The notes under the pieces: model-generated
Databases searched by the model: none
The model's input: the letters and a program-made list of their open reading frames with translations, nothing else
What the model was told of the DNA's origin: nothing
Position numbers and translations under genes: made by a program
Assembly: GCA_024408335.1 (NCBI GenBank)
Contig: JAKSVB010000001.1
Location: forward strand, 124,001 to 188,000
DNA: 64,000 bases
Reading direction: 5' to 3'
From: Bacilli bacterium
Lineage (GTDB): Bacteria; Bacillota_I; Bacilli_A; RFN20; CAG-826
Part shown: piece after piece, positions 8,359 to 17,025 of the stretch
How the letters are laid out: each line of letters opens with the position of its first letter
How positions within the stretch are numbered: position 1 is the stretch's first letter

Positions 8359-8960
8359 TCCTCCCAGAACTTCTTAATTGTATCAAAAGGGATTGGCCCT
8401 TCTCTAACTAATGATAACGAATCTTTGGATAAGTTAACGATTGTTGTTGGAACCAAAGATTCGCATTTACCCTCAACAATAGCCTTAAGCTCTCCATCGA
8501 AAACCTTAACAACCTCTTCAAAAACCTTTGTTGTTGGTTCTCCTGATTTGTTGGCGCTTGTGACTAATAGAGGTTTGCCTACTTTTTTAATAAGCGACTT
8601 AACGTAACTCGAATCAGGGACCCTGATGCCGATAACGCCGGTACCAAGAGTAACCCATTCAGGTAATTCTGGTTTTGCTTTAACCAAAACGGTCAATTCC
8701 CCAGGAAGGAAGTGGTTCATAAGCTTCTTTGCTTTTGGCGAAACATCAATATAGTTAAAAGCCTCGTCTAAACTTTCGCACATCATCGCGAAAGGTTTAT
8801 CTGGGGATCTTCTTTTAAGATTAACGAGTCGTTCGAAAGCGACTTTTGAATCGAAAACGACACCAACACCATAAACGGTCTCGGTTGGGAAGCCTAAAAC
8901 ATCTTCGTTTATGAGCACGCTTGCTGCTTCATCTATTTCTTTTAAACTCAAAATTTCCAT
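8355..8960 (-). CDS. tsaC: L-threonylcarbamoyladenylate synthase (TsaC/Sua5/YrdC)
   Basis: This protein makes threonylcarbamoyl-AMP from threonine, bicarbonate and ATP, the first step of t6A modification of tRNAs reading ANN codons. The YrdC-domain signatures are FPTETVYGVGVVFDS near the N-terminus, the KRRSPDKPF basic motif and VGKPLLVTSANKSGEPT. At 201 residues it is the short TsaC form and lacks the extra C-terminal Sua5 domain of Bacillus YwlC. It lies between prmC (11-bp gap) and rpiB (4-bp overlap) in the prfA operon, the same neighbourhood as in Bacillus. Confidence 0.92.
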   Translation of the reverse strand: MEILSLKEIDEAASVLINEDVLGFPTETVYGVGVVFDSKVAFERLVNLKRRSPDKPFAMMCESLDEAFNYIDVSPKAKKLMNHFLPGELTVLVKAKPELPEWVTLGTGVIGIRVPDSSYVKSLIKKVGKPLLVTSANKSGEPTTKVFEEVVKVFDGELKAIVEGKCESLVPTTIVNLSKDSLSLVREGPIPFDTIKKFWEE

Positions 8961-8971
8961 GCAAATCCCGC

Positions 8972-9817
8972 TTATTTTACAAAAACATATAGGAATCTCG
9001 TGAATCCGTTGAGGTCTTTTGCGAATTCGTAGGTGTAGTCCTCAAGGTATTTCTTCATAAGATCTTCAAGCCAGAATTCAAGATCTGGAGAGATCTCAAA
9101 CGCCATAAAAAGAGACTCTTTTTTGACTTTTTTATAGTCTCTAAAGATCGATTCATAAACACTGTGTTCTTTGTCTAACCATAAAGCGCTTGCTGGTTCG
9201 AAATCTCTCACCGATTCTTGAGCGTCTTCTTGGTTAAGAATGTATGGTGGATTAGACACAATGATGTCTAAGTTAATATGGTTTTCAATGTATGGTGCCA
9301 AAGCATCGCCTTCGAGGACTTGGGCTCTAACGTTATATCTATCGAAATTCTCCCTTGCCACGTCTAAGGCTTTTGGAGAGATATCGCTAGCGATAAGAAG
9401 CCAGTTTCCAAAGCTTTGTCTAAGCCCAACGGGAATACAACCGCTGCCTGTGCCAATGTCGGCAGCAACAAGGTAGTTACGTGGGTCGTAATAGTTGCCA
9501 ATTCTTTCTGTAATACCAGCAACAAGTTCCTCTGTTTCGCTTCTAGGAATGAGTACGTTCTCGTTGATTTTTAGTTGGCGCCCTAAGAAATCTGCTTCTC
9601 CAAGGACGTATTCTACTGGTTCGCCTTTTATTAACCTTTGAACTTGCGCTCTAAAAACATCAGGATGCTTCATCTCTTTCTCTTTAGAGAACATAACATC
9701 GATTTGTTCTTCAAAGCCTTCGTTATGCATGATTAAAATACGCAAATCCATGGCCATAACGCCATAAGGTTTTGCGAGATCATACTGTTCTTTAAGGACT
9801 TCGCCGATTGTAGGCAT
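8972..9817 (-). CDS. prmC: Peptide chain release factor N5-glutamine methyltransferase
   Basis: PrmC methylates the Gln of the GGQ motif of release factors, using S-adenosylmethionine. The N-terminal helical recognition domain (to about residue 85) ends with the typical FLGRQLKINENVLIPRSETEELV. The methyltransferase domain has ADIGTGSGCIPV (motif I, 119-130) and the catalytic NPPY motif at 189-192 followed by ILNQEDA. At 281 residues the length is standard. It begins one base after the prfA stop, so enzyme and substrate are encoded together, as is common in bacteria. Confidence 0.95.
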   Translation of the reverse strand: MPTIGEVLKEQYDLAKPYGVMAMDLRILIMHNEGFEEQIDVMFSKEKEMKHPDVFRAQVQRLIKGEPVEYVLGEADFLGRQLKINENVLIPRSETEELVAGITERIGNYYDPRNYLVAADIGTGSGCIPVGLRQSFGNWLLIASDISPKALDVARENFDRYNVRAQVLEGDALAPYIENHINLDIIVSNPPYILNQEDAQESVRDFEPASALWLDKEHSVYESIFRDYKKVKKESLFMAFEISPDLEFWLEDLMKKYLEDYTYEFAKDLNGFTRFLYVFVK

Positions 9818-9818
9818 A

Positions 9819-10898
9819 TTAGTTTGCGCTTTCTAAAAGCTTTTGCTCCTGATCATAGTGGATGAGCGCGTCAATAACATCGTCGACTTCGCCTTCCATG
9901 ATGCGGTCTAATTGGTTGATGGTGAAACCGATTCTATGATCGGTGACACGGTTTTGTGGATAGTTGTATGTACGAATCTTTTCACTTCTTTCACCGGTAC
10001 CAACTTTGAGTTTTCTCTCCGATGAACGCGCTTCGTCTTGTTGAGCTTGATAGAAGTCATGAATCTTAGCACGTAACATTCTCATACAGATTTCCTTGTT
10101 TTGAAGCTGAGCCTTTTCGGTTTGGCAGCTAACAACGATTCCAGTAGGAATGTGAGTAACACGAACAGCTGATTCGGTTTTGTTGACGTTTTGACCGCCA
10201 GCACCTTGTGAACGATATGTATCGATCTTTAAGTCAGCTGGGTTGATCTTGACTTCGACTTCTTCTGCTTCTGCCATAACAAGGACGGTTGCGGTTGAAG
10301 TGTGGATACGGCCAGAGGCTTCGGTCTTAGGGACACGTTGGACACGGTGAGCACCACTCTCGAACTTAAGCTTAGAGTATACGTTCTTGCCTTTAACCAT
10401 GAATGAGACGTATGAGTAACCGCCTGCTGAACCTTCTTCAGCATCGAGGAATTGGACTTTCCAGCCTTGGTTTTCAGCGTAACGGGTATACATTCTTAAA
10501 AGGTCGCCAGCAAAAATGTTTGCTTCGTCGCCGCCTACGGCTCCACGAATTTCAACGATGATATTTTTGCTGTCGTTAGGATCTGCTGGAACGAGTTTTG
10601 CGTGAAGATCGACTTCGATTTGAGCCATCTTGTCTTCAAGCATCTTTCTTTCAGCTTTCATCATTTCAACTAATTCTGGATCACCAGAGTTAATGATTTC
10701 TTGTGCGTCTTTTAAATCGCTTTCGGCCTTTAAGTATTCAATGTAGGCCTCATATGGTTCATCAAGACTTGCTCTTTCTTTAGAAAGATCGGTGATCTTT
10801 TGAACGTCATCCATTAAAGCTGGATCTGCTAATTCATTATCTATTTCTTCGTGCCTAAGCTTAACAGCTTCAAGGCGTTTTCTCATACTGTCTTCCAT
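9819..10898 (-). CDS. prfA: Peptide chain release factor 1
   Basis: RF1 recognises UAA and UAG and triggers peptide release. I start at the ATG at 10898 (MEDSMRKRLEA), giving 359 residues, because GAGGT lies 6 nt upstream and this matches family length. The open frame extends further upstream, but that region contains the promoter. Codon recognition is by the PxT tripeptide, here PKT (residues 190-192) in RVPKTEASGRIHTST, which separates it from RF2 (SPF). The GGQ motif is in RSQGAGGQNVNKTE (234-236). It is the first gene of the prfA-prmC-tsaC-rpiB operon and is divergent from dnaX. Confidence 0.96.
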   Translation of the reverse strand: MEDSMRKRLEAVKLRHEEIDNELADPALMDDVQKITDLSKERASLDEPYEAYIEYLKAESDLKDAQEIINSGDPELVEMMKAERKMLEDKMAQIEVDLHAKLVPADPNDSKNIIVEIRGAVGGDEANIFAGDLLRMYTRYAENQGWKVQFLDAEEGSAGGYSYVSFMVKGKNVYSKLKFESGAHRVQRVPKTEASGRIHTSTATVLVMAEAEEVEVKINPADLKIDTYRSQGAGGQNVNKTESAVRVTHIPTGIVVSCQTEKAQLQNKEICMRMLRAKIHDFYQAQQDEARSSERKLKVGTGERSEKIRTYNYPQNRVTDHRIGFTINQLDRIMEGEVDDVIDALIHYDQEQKLLESAN

Positions 10899-10919
10899 AG
10901 TTACCTCGTTTGCTCCGTG

Positions 10920-10928
10920 ATTATACCA
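10920..10928 (-). promoter_or_regulatory. Extended -10 promoter of the prfA operon
   Basis: On the minus strand TGGTATAAT, a perfect TGn-extended -10, lies 22 bp before the prfA ATG, and GAGGT follows it. The -35 position at 17-bp spacing reads TTCTAG, a weak match. Confidence 0.75.
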
Positions 10929-10961
10929 TAGGACCCAATTGTCTAGAAGCACACAAATTAT

Positions 10962-10985
10962 GTTCTTCTCACTAGTGAGAAAAAC
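10962..10985. promoter_or_regulatory. Palindromic operator candidate between prfA and dnaX
   Basis: A perfect 16-bp palindrome, TTCTCACTAGTGAGAA (10966-10981), is extended by three further base pairs on each side across one mismatch. It lies in the intergenic space of the divergent prfA and dnaX operons and covers the position where the dnaX -35 should be. This is a protein-binding-site geometry rather than a terminator. Confidence 0.5.
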
Positions 10986-10995
10986 AGTTATAGGG

Positions 10996-11001
10996 TATAA
11001 T
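10996..11001 (+). promoter_or_regulatory. -10 box of the dnaX operon
   Basis: A perfect TATAAT lies 19 bp upstream of the dnaX ATG, leaving a short leader with CCAGGA as the likely ribosome binding site. The -35 position falls inside the palindrome at 10966-10981. Confidence 0.65.
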
Positions 11002-11020
11002 CAACCCAGGAACAGCATTT

Positions 11021-12796
11021 ATGTCATACAAAGCTTTATATCTAAAATACCGCCCACAGTCTTTTGAAGAAGTTGCAGGCCAAAAACCAATAGTCCGTAC
11101 TTTGAAGAACGCTTTGGAAACCGGAAAGATGGCTCACGCTTATCTTTTTGCAGGACCAAGAGGTACTGGCAAAACTTCCATGGCGCGTCTTTTTGCAAAA
11201 GCACTCAACTGCGAAGAAGGCATCGGACACCAATGTAACGCCTGCCAAAACTGCCACGATATTACCGATGGCACTCATCCAGACGTCATAGAAATCGACG
11301 CAGCATCAAATAATGGTGTTGACCAAGTCCGTGACCTTATTGAGAAGGTCATGTACGCACCAATCAAAGGCAAATACAAAATCTACATCATCGACGAAGT
11401 CCATATGATGACTACCGGCGCTTTTAACGCCTTGCTTAAAACCATTGAAGAACCGCCAGAGAACGTCCTTTTCATTCTTTGCACAACAGAACCTTACAAG
11501 GTTATTCCAACCATTCTTTCTCGTTGTCAAAGATTTGATTTCACAAAAGTCTCTGAAGCCGATATAGCCGAAAAGCTTAAAGAAATCTTAGCCAAAGAAG
11601 AAACCGACTATGACGAAGAAGGCCTTAAGGCAATTATCGATCTTGCTGATGGCGGTATGCGTGATGCTCTTTCCATCCTCGACCAAGTTCTTGCATATTC
11701 AAACAACGTGCTCCGTGCTGCTGATGTATTAGCCATTTATGGCCTTGCCAGTATGGAAGAAAAAGTCGATTTGCTTAAATCAGTTAAGGAAGGCGACGTA
11801 ACAAAAGTAGTCAAGAAGAGCGAGGCATATCTTGCAGGCGGCATTGATATTCGTCGTCTTGTCCTTGAATTAATATCGCTTCTCAAAGACCTTCTCATTT
11901 ATGAGAAAACCAACGAAATCTCCCTCATGGAGAAACTTGATAAAGATAACGCTGAAACATTGGCGAAAGTCATCAGTCCAAAAGACTGCAACTCAATGAT
12001 CGCTAACTTAATTGAGGCTCAAAACAATTTCAAAAACGTTTCAGACATCCGTTCACTCTTTGAGTTAACTCTCCTTAGAATGGCATCATTAGAAGATCAG
12101 GTTCCACTTGAGAAAGCGCCTGTTCAAAGACAAAAACCGGTGCAAAAACCGGTTGAAACAGCACCCGCACCTGCTCCAACCCCTGCACCACAGCCGAAAA
12201 AAGAAGAAGAGATCAACACCCCTTTATTCGATTTCATGAAGGAAAACAGATTCAGCCCTGAGCAAAAGAAAAAAGTTGCTCCACCAAGTTGGCTTTCAGG
12301 TGAAGAACCAGCGGCAGAACCTGAAATAGCAAGAGAGACAGCGTTAGACGTATCTAAAATCACTTCTCACGACATCGTCAACGCCGGTAACGTAATTGAG
12401 TTATCTGACGATCAGATATTCAAAATCAGTTGTCTCGCTTCAAAAGTGGAGAGAGGAGAACTCGCAAAGAAATGGGAGCTTCTCAACGAACTCATTATGG
12501 ACCCAGTATTTGGTCCTGTGGCAAGTCTCCTTCACGATGGAACGCCTTACTGTGTTTGTAACGAAGCCTTGATTCTCTCTTACCAACACAAGAATCAGGC
12601 AAACAAAGCAAACATCCAAAGCAACCAAGCGGCCCTTTCTCAACTTGTTGAGGCAATGTTGGGAAGAAAAGTCCTTGTATACGCTCTCGACCCAATTAGA
12701 AGAACAGAATCCCGCAATTTCTTCTATCAGAAAATCCAAGCCTCGCAAATCCCAAACAAAAACGACATTGTATTAGATTTACCAAAGATTAATTAA
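11021..12796 (+). CDS. dnaX: DNA polymerase III subunits gamma and tau
   Basis: DnaX is the clamp-loader ATPase that links polymerase, clamp and helicase. The Walker A motif GPRGTGKT is at 45-52, the zinc-binding cysteines are at 64, 72, 75 and 78, IIDEVHMM is Walker B, and ILSRCQRFDF is the SRC arginine finger. Domains I-III end near residue 360. A Pro/Ala/Lys linker (about 370-400) follows and then the tau-specific C-terminal domains. The total length is 591 residues. The linker codes for Lys-Lys from six consecutive A bases at 12197-12202, a possible frameshift site. It is the first gene of an operon that runs dnaX-ybaB-recR-tmk-holB-ricT-rsmI, the same order as in Bacillus. Confidence 0.96.
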   Translation: MSYKALYLKYRPQSFEEVAGQKPIVRTLKNALETGKMAHAYLFAGPRGTGKTSMARLFAKALNCEEGIGHQCNACQNCHDITDGTHPDVIEIDAASNNGVDQVRDLIEKVMYAPIKGKYKIYIIDEVHMMTTGAFNALLKTIEEPPENVLFILCTTEPYKVIPTILSRCQRFDFTKVSEADIAEKLKEILAKEETDYDEEGLKAIIDLADGGMRDALSILDQVLAYSNNVLRAADVLAIYGLASMEEKVDLLKSVKEGDVTKVVKKSEAYLAGGIDIRRLVLELISLLKDLLIYEKTNEISLMEKLDKDNAETLAKVISPKDCNSMIANLIEAQNNFKNVSDIRSLFELTLLRMASLEDQVPLEKAPVQRQKPVQKPVETAPAPAPTPAPQPKKEEEINTPLFDFMKENRFSPEQKKKVAPPSWLSGEEPAAEPEIARETALDVSKITSHDIVNAGNVIELSDDQIFKISCLASKVERGELAKKWELLNELIMDPVFGPVASLLHDGTPYCVCNEALILSYQHKNQANKANIQSNQAALSQLVEAMLGRKVLVYALDPIRRTESRNFFYQKIQASQIPNKNDIVLDLPKIN

Positions 12797-12808
12797 AGGA
12801 GAAAAATC

Positions 12809-13114
12809 ATGAACCCAATGCAACAAATGCTCGCACAAGCAAAGAAAATCGAACGTGAACTCAAGAATGCTCACGCTCAACTCGCCGAAAAAGAATTCGT
12901 CGTCAAGAAAGCTGGCATCATCGAAGTCACAGTCGGTGGAGACAAAGCAATCAAAGGCATCAAAATCGAGGCCGACGCCCTTTCCGCAGACAACAAAGAA
13001 ATGATCGAAGACACATTACTCATGGCAATCAAAGAAGCAATGGAACAAGTCCAAGCTGAAAGCGATGCCATTGATGAGAGAATCACCGGCCAAAAAGGAG
13101 CCTTTGGTTTCTAA
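12809..13114 (+). CDS. Nucleoid-associated protein, YbaB/EbfC family
   Basis: This 101-residue protein has the MNPMQQMLAQAKKIERELKNAHAQLAEKEF start and the VTVGGDKAIKGIKI sheet typical of YbaB/EbfC, a small dimeric DNA-binding protein. The place between dnaX and recR is conserved across bacteria and supports a role at sites of replication or repair, though its exact function is not settled. AAAGGAG stands 7-8 nt before the ATG, and the stop overlaps the recR start by one base (TAATG). Confidence 0.92.
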   Translation: MNPMQQMLAQAKKIERELKNAHAQLAEKEFVVKKAGIIEVTVGGDKAIKGIKIEADALSADNKEMIEDTLLMAIKEAMEQVQAESDAIDERITGQKGAFGF

Positions 13115-13710
13115 TGAAGGAGCTCCGTTCTCTTACTGAATTAGCCGAATCATTTAGCAAACTCCCTGGCGTAGGCATAAAAAGTGCTGAACGTATGGCC
13201 TATTCTGTCTTAAGAATGAGCCAAGAAGATAGAGAAGATTTCGTCAAAGCCATCAACGATGTTTCTACGAAAATCCACACTTGCCCAATCTGCGGTTTAT
13301 ACACCGAAGAAGAGAGATGTGAAATCTGTCTCGACCCAACCAGAAACAAAAAGATCATCTGTGTCGTTAGCGACAACAAAGATGCTTTAGCTATTGAAAA
13401 GATGAAGACATTCGGCGGCGTTTACCACGTCCTTGGGGGCGTTATTTCAGCAAGCCACGGAATCGGCCCAGAAGACTTAAAAATCAAAGAACTCTTTGAC
13501 AAAGTCAAAGCGGATGAAGTCGAAGAGGTCATTATCGCAACAAACCCAACAATCGATGGCGAAACCACAGCGCTATTCATTTCTAAGATGCTTGAATCGC
13601 TTAATATCAGCGTAACAAGACTTGGATATGGACTTCCTATGGGCTCATCGCTTGACTATGCAGACGCTTTGACTCTTTCAAAAGCGTTTGAAGGAAGGAA
13701 GAAGATCTAA
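13114..13710 (+). CDS. recR: Recombination protein RecR
   Basis: RecR works with RecF and RecO to load RecA at single-stranded gaps. The 198-residue protein has an N-terminal helix-hairpin-helix (LAESFSKLPGVGIKSAERMAY), a four-cysteine zinc finger (CPICGLYTEEERCEIC), and a Toprim domain with ICVVSDNKDALAIE and ATNPTIDGETTALFI. It is coupled to its neighbours by single-base overlaps: TAATG with ybaB at its start and with tmk at its end. Confidence 0.96.
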   Translation: MKELRSLTELAESFSKLPGVGIKSAERMAYSVLRMSQEDREDFVKAINDVSTKIHTCPICGLYTEEERCEICLDPTRNKKIICVVSDNKDALAIEKMKTFGGVYHVLGGVISASHGIGPEDLKIKELFDKVKADEVEEVIIATNPTIDGETTALFISKMLESLNISVTRLGYGLPMGSSLDYADALTLSKAFEGRKKI

Positions 13711-14330
13711 TGTTTATCACATTTGAAGGCGGAGAAGGCGCAGGAAAAAGCACTGCCATCAAGCGCATCGTAGCAAGACTTGAAGAAGAAGGTTACGAAA
13801 TCGTTCTTACAAGAGAACCTGGCGGAACTCCTATCGCTGAAGAAATCAGAAACGTCATTCTCGACAGAAAAAACACAAACATGGACCCTCGTACAGAGGC
13901 GCTTTTATATGCGGCAAGCCGTAGACAACATTTAGTGGAGAAAGTCATTCCTGCTTTAAAAGAAGGTAAACTCGTCCTCTGCGACCGCTTCTTGGACTCT
14001 TCCTTAGCATATCAAGGAGGCGCAAGAGGTTTAGGTATCGAGAATGTCTACAACATGAACCTTTTTGCAACAGAAGGCATGCTTCCTGACCTTACCATTC
14101 TCTTTGATATCGAGCCTGAACTTGGCTTGGCAAGAATTGCTGCCAATTCTCAAAGAGAAGTTAATCGTTTAGACGTAGAAAAAATGGCTTTCCATAAAGC
14201 CGTTCGCCAAGGCTTTCACGATTTGGCAGAAAAATTCCCTGAGAGATTCTTCATAGTCGACGCTTCAAAGACTCCAGACGAAGTCTTCGAGGCCGCTATT
14301 GGCGAAATCGAAAGAAGACTTAAGAAATAA
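13710..14330 (+). CDS. tmk: Thymidylate kinase
   Basis: Tmk phosphorylates dTMP to dTDP for dTTP synthesis. The P-loop FEGGEGAGKST (residues 4-14), the ILTREPGGTPIAEEIR-type motif, DRFLDSSLAYQGGARGLG (lid and base recognition) and FDIEPELGLARI are all present. At 206 residues it has family length. Start and stop overlap recR and holB by one base each. Its place next to holB is the same as in Bacillus. Confidence 0.96.
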   Translation: MFITFEGGEGAGKSTAIKRIVARLEEEGYEIVLTREPGGTPIAEEIRNVILDRKNTNMDPRTEALLYAASRRQHLVEKVIPALKEGKLVLCDRFLDSSLAYQGGARGLGIENVYNMNLFATEGMLPDLTILFDIEPELGLARIAANSQREVNRLDVEKMAFHKAVRQGFHDLAEKFPERFFIVDASKTPDEVFEAAIGEIERRLKK

Positions 14331-15313
14331 TGAGATTTGGCGAGTATCTAAAAAACAAACAACCACTAGTCTATAGGACTTTTGAGCACGCAATCGTCAA
14401 TAAGCGCATTGCTCACGCCTATCTTCTTTGTGGTGAGGCTGGAACGCCTCTTTTAGAGACCGCTATCTTCATGGCCAAAACGCTTGTTTGTGACCATCCA
14501 AACCCTCTTGCTTGTGAAGAATGCAGAAGCTGCGGAAGAATTGAGCACGGATCCCATTTGGATTTCCATGTTCTTGGCGCAACCGAAAGCGGAATCAAGA
14601 AAGAAGAAGTTGAAAATGTTGTAGAAGACTTTTCAAAAACCCCTGCAGAATCAAAGGGAATTATGATTTATGTCATTCACCTTGTCGAAACGATGAGCGT
14701 TGAAGCAATCAATTCCTTACTCAAATTCTTAGAAGAGCCTCCAGCACATACGTTTGCGATCTTAACAACCCAAAACGAAGCGAAAGTTCTTCCAACAATC
14801 ATCTCGCGCTGTCAATGCATGAGAATGCTTTTGTCTCCAAGAACCGAAGTAATAGAAGAGGCCGTTAAAGAAGGCGTCGAAAGAAAAGACGCGGAATTAA
14901 TTTCTTATTTCTCAAACAGCGTTCCGCTTATCGTTGAAGAAAGCAAAAGCGAAGAATACTTAAACGCAAAAGAGTCTTTCTTAGATGCCCTTGATGCCTT
15001 ATCAAGAAGTAAAAGCGAGGCTGTTTATATGTTCGAAAGAGACATCATCTCTAAAATCGACAAAAAGGCCAAGGTAAGGTATTTCCTTGATATGCTTTCC
15101 ATCGCTTTTAAGGATTTGGTGGCCATAAACCAAAACCAAGAGCCACTTTTAACATCTTATGTTACACTTATTGAGCCCCTTAAAAAGTGGCAGCACCTTG
15201 AGGAAAGCTTATTGGAGATTATGAAAACCAGAAATCTCCTAGATCTCAATATCAACACAACCCTTTTGCTTGAGCATTTGGTGAATTACATTACGAAGGA
15301 GTTCATTTTATGA
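14330..15313 (+). CDS. holB: DNA polymerase III delta' subunit
   Basis: HolB is the non-ATPase wrench of the clamp loader. The protein (327 residues) resembles the N-terminal part of DnaX: AHAYLLCGEAGTPLLE occupies the P-loop position but lacks GKT, as expected for delta', and there is a cysteine cluster (CDHPNPLACEECRSCG). SINSLLKFLEEPPAHTFAILTT and the SRCQCM arginine-finger motif are conserved. It overlaps tmk by 1 bp and ricT by 4 bp (ATGA). Confidence 0.92.
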   Translation: MRFGEYLKNKQPLVYRTFEHAIVNKRIAHAYLLCGEAGTPLLETAIFMAKTLVCDHPNPLACEECRSCGRIEHGSHLDFHVLGATESGIKKEEVENVVEDFSKTPAESKGIMIYVIHLVETMSVEAINSLLKFLEEPPAHTFAILTTQNEAKVLPTIISRCQCMRMLLSPRTEVIEEAVKEGVERKDAELISYFSNSVPLIVEESKSEEYLNAKESFLDALDALSRSKSEAVYMFERDIISKIDKKAKVRYFLDMLSIAFKDLVAINQNQEPLLTSYVTLIEPLKKWQHLEESLLEIMKTRNLLDLNINTTLLLEHLVNYITKEFIL

Positions 15314-16173
15314 ATGAAGCGATGAAAAAATATAAATATTTTGTTGGAATCGCTTTTGCAGGTACCAGCAAGTCTTACTATTTCGGAACAGACGATGGAG
15401 AACTCAAAATCGGTGACAAAGTCATCGTTGAGACAATCTCAGGCTTAGAGCTTGGAGAAGTCACCGTCTCCGTTAAACCAACAAGCGACTATAAATCAGA
15501 ACTCGAACTCAAGCCAATCATCAGACGCCCAACCACTGAGGATTTGCAAGATTATGAGATGAGCAAAACAGAAGCTGAAATTGCTTTGAAAATTACTCAG
15601 AAGGAAGTCACAAGACTTGATCTTCCTATGAGACTTTTAAGCGCAAATTACACTCTCGACGGATCAAAGGTCACAATCACATACACCGCTGACAATAGAG
15701 TCGATTTCCGTGAGCTTCTTCACGTTTTAGCACCTCAACTCAAGTGTCGTATCGAGCTCCACCAATTAGCACCTCGCGACAAAGCTAAGATGGTAGGCGG
15801 CATTGGTATCTGTGGTCTTCCTCTTTGCTGCTCCACCTTCCTCAACCAATTCGATGGCATTTCCATCTCAAAAGCCAAAAACCAAATGCTTACCCTTAAT
15901 ATTCCTAAGCTTTCTGGACAATGCGGCAAGCTTATCTGTTGCCTCAACTACGAAGACGACTTATACACAGAAGCAAGAAAGCTTTTCCCTCATGTTGGCA
16001 CACAAGTTAGACATAATGGCCAAGAATATGTTGTCGATTCGTTCTATATCCTTTCGGAAACCATCAAACTCACAAGTGAATTAGACGTAATGTTCATGAC
16101 TCTTGATGAATATAACGCCACATTCAACAAACAAAATAGAGATCAAAAGAAACACTTCCACCATGATAGATAG
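15310..16173 (+). CDS. ricT: RicT/YaaT-type PSP1 domain protein
   Basis: RicT is part of the Y-complex (RicA-RicF-RicT), which in Bacillus carries Fe-S clusters and stimulates RNase Y-dependent mRNA processing. The PSP1 C-terminal domain is recognised by RVDFRELLHVLAPQLKCRIELHQLAPRDKAKMVGGIGICGLPLCCSTF, with the cysteine groups GICGLPLCC and SGQCGKLICCLNYE that hold the cluster. The 287-residue length fits. It sits between holB and rsmI as in Bacillus, but no yabA is present. ricA and ricF are not in this window. Confidence 0.9.
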   Translation: MNEAMKKYKYFVGIAFAGTSKSYYFGTDDGELKIGDKVIVETISGLELGEVTVSVKPTSDYKSELELKPIIRRPTTEDLQDYEMSKTEAEIALKITQKEVTRLDLPMRLLSANYTLDGSKVTITYTADNRVDFRELLHVLAPQLKCRIELHQLAPRDKAKMVGGIGICGLPLCCSTFLNQFDGISISKAKNQMLTLNIPKLSGQCGKLICCLNYEDDLYTEARKLFPHVGTQVRHNGQEYVVDSFYILSETIKLTSELDVMFMTLDEYNATFNKQNRDQKKHFHHDR

Positions 16174-17023
16174 AGAGCTTAACTTTTTTGGGAAAAAACC
16201 ACTTTTGTATTTAGTGGCAACGCCTATTGGAAACCTAGGTGAAATGACACCTAGAGCTTTAGATGTGCTCAAAGAAGTCGATTTCGTAGCCTGCGAAGAC
16301 ACAAGAAATTCAGGTTCTTTACTAAAGAAATTCGGAATCGACAAAGCCTTCATTTCTTGTCACGAACATAACGAAGAAGAAGCATCAAATAAAATCATCG
16401 GCCTTCTCAAAGAAGGCAAAAAGGTCGCATATATGTCTGACGCCGGTTACCCAACAGTCAGTGACCCAGGAGAAAGACTTACAAAACGCTGCATCGAAGC
16501 GGGAATAAAAGTCTCCGTCATCAATGGCCCAAGCGCAGCAATATGCGGTTTAGTAGGTTCTGGTCTAGAGGCAAACCACTTCTATTTCTATGGCTTCCTA
16601 CCAAGCAAACCATCAGCCAGAAGAAAAGAACTTGAAGCGTTAAAGACTAGAGAAGACACAATTGTTTTCTATGAAGCTCCTCACCGCATCGGAGACACTT
16701 TATCCGATATGGCCAAGATTCTTGGAGAAGATAGAAAAGCTGTTGTCGCTAGAGAATTAACTAAACAACACGAAGAATATATTAGAGGCACTCTTGGTGA
16801 GATGGCTCTTCTTGATGAAAGCACCTTAATTGGAGAGATGGTTATCATAGTCGAAAAGGCAAAAACCATTGCAAAAACCCTCTCAAATGACGAAATAGTC
16901 GATCTCTTGAAAGAAAAACTAGAATCATTATCATCAAAAGAGGCAATCAAAGAAGTCGCAAAAGAACAAGGCATCTCAAAGAACGTTGTCTATGACGTAT
17001 ATCTAGAAAACTTCAAAAACTAA
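16163..17023 (+). CDS. rsmI: 16S rRNA (cytidine-2'-O)-methyltransferase RsmI
   Basis: RsmI 2'-O-methylates C1402 of 16S rRNA with S-adenosylmethionine. The tetrapyrrole-methylase fold is shown by LYLVATPIGNLGEMTPRALDVLKEVDFVACEDTR, SDAGYPTVSDPGERL and FYGFLPSKPSARRKEL. I place the start at the ATG at 16163 (MIDRELNFFG), inside the last codons of ricT (11-bp overlap). That gives 286 residues and the usual short lead before LYLVATPIG; an upstream in-frame ATG at 16103 would add 20 unrelated residues. No strong ribosome binding site precedes it, so coupling to ricT is likely. Confidence 0.92.
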   Translation: MIDRELNFFGKKPLLYLVATPIGNLGEMTPRALDVLKEVDFVACEDTRNSGSLLKKFGIDKAFISCHEHNEEEASNKIIGLLKEGKKVAYMSDAGYPTVSDPGERLTKRCIEAGIKVSVINGPSAAICGLVGSGLEANHFYFYGFLPSKPSARRKELEALKTREDTIVFYEAPHRIGDTLSDMAKILGEDRKAVVARELTKQHEEYIRGTLGEMALLDESTLIGEMVIIVEKAKTIAKTLSNDEIVDLLKEKLESLSSKEAIKEVAKEQGISKNVVYDVYLENFKN

Positions 17024-17025
17024 CC

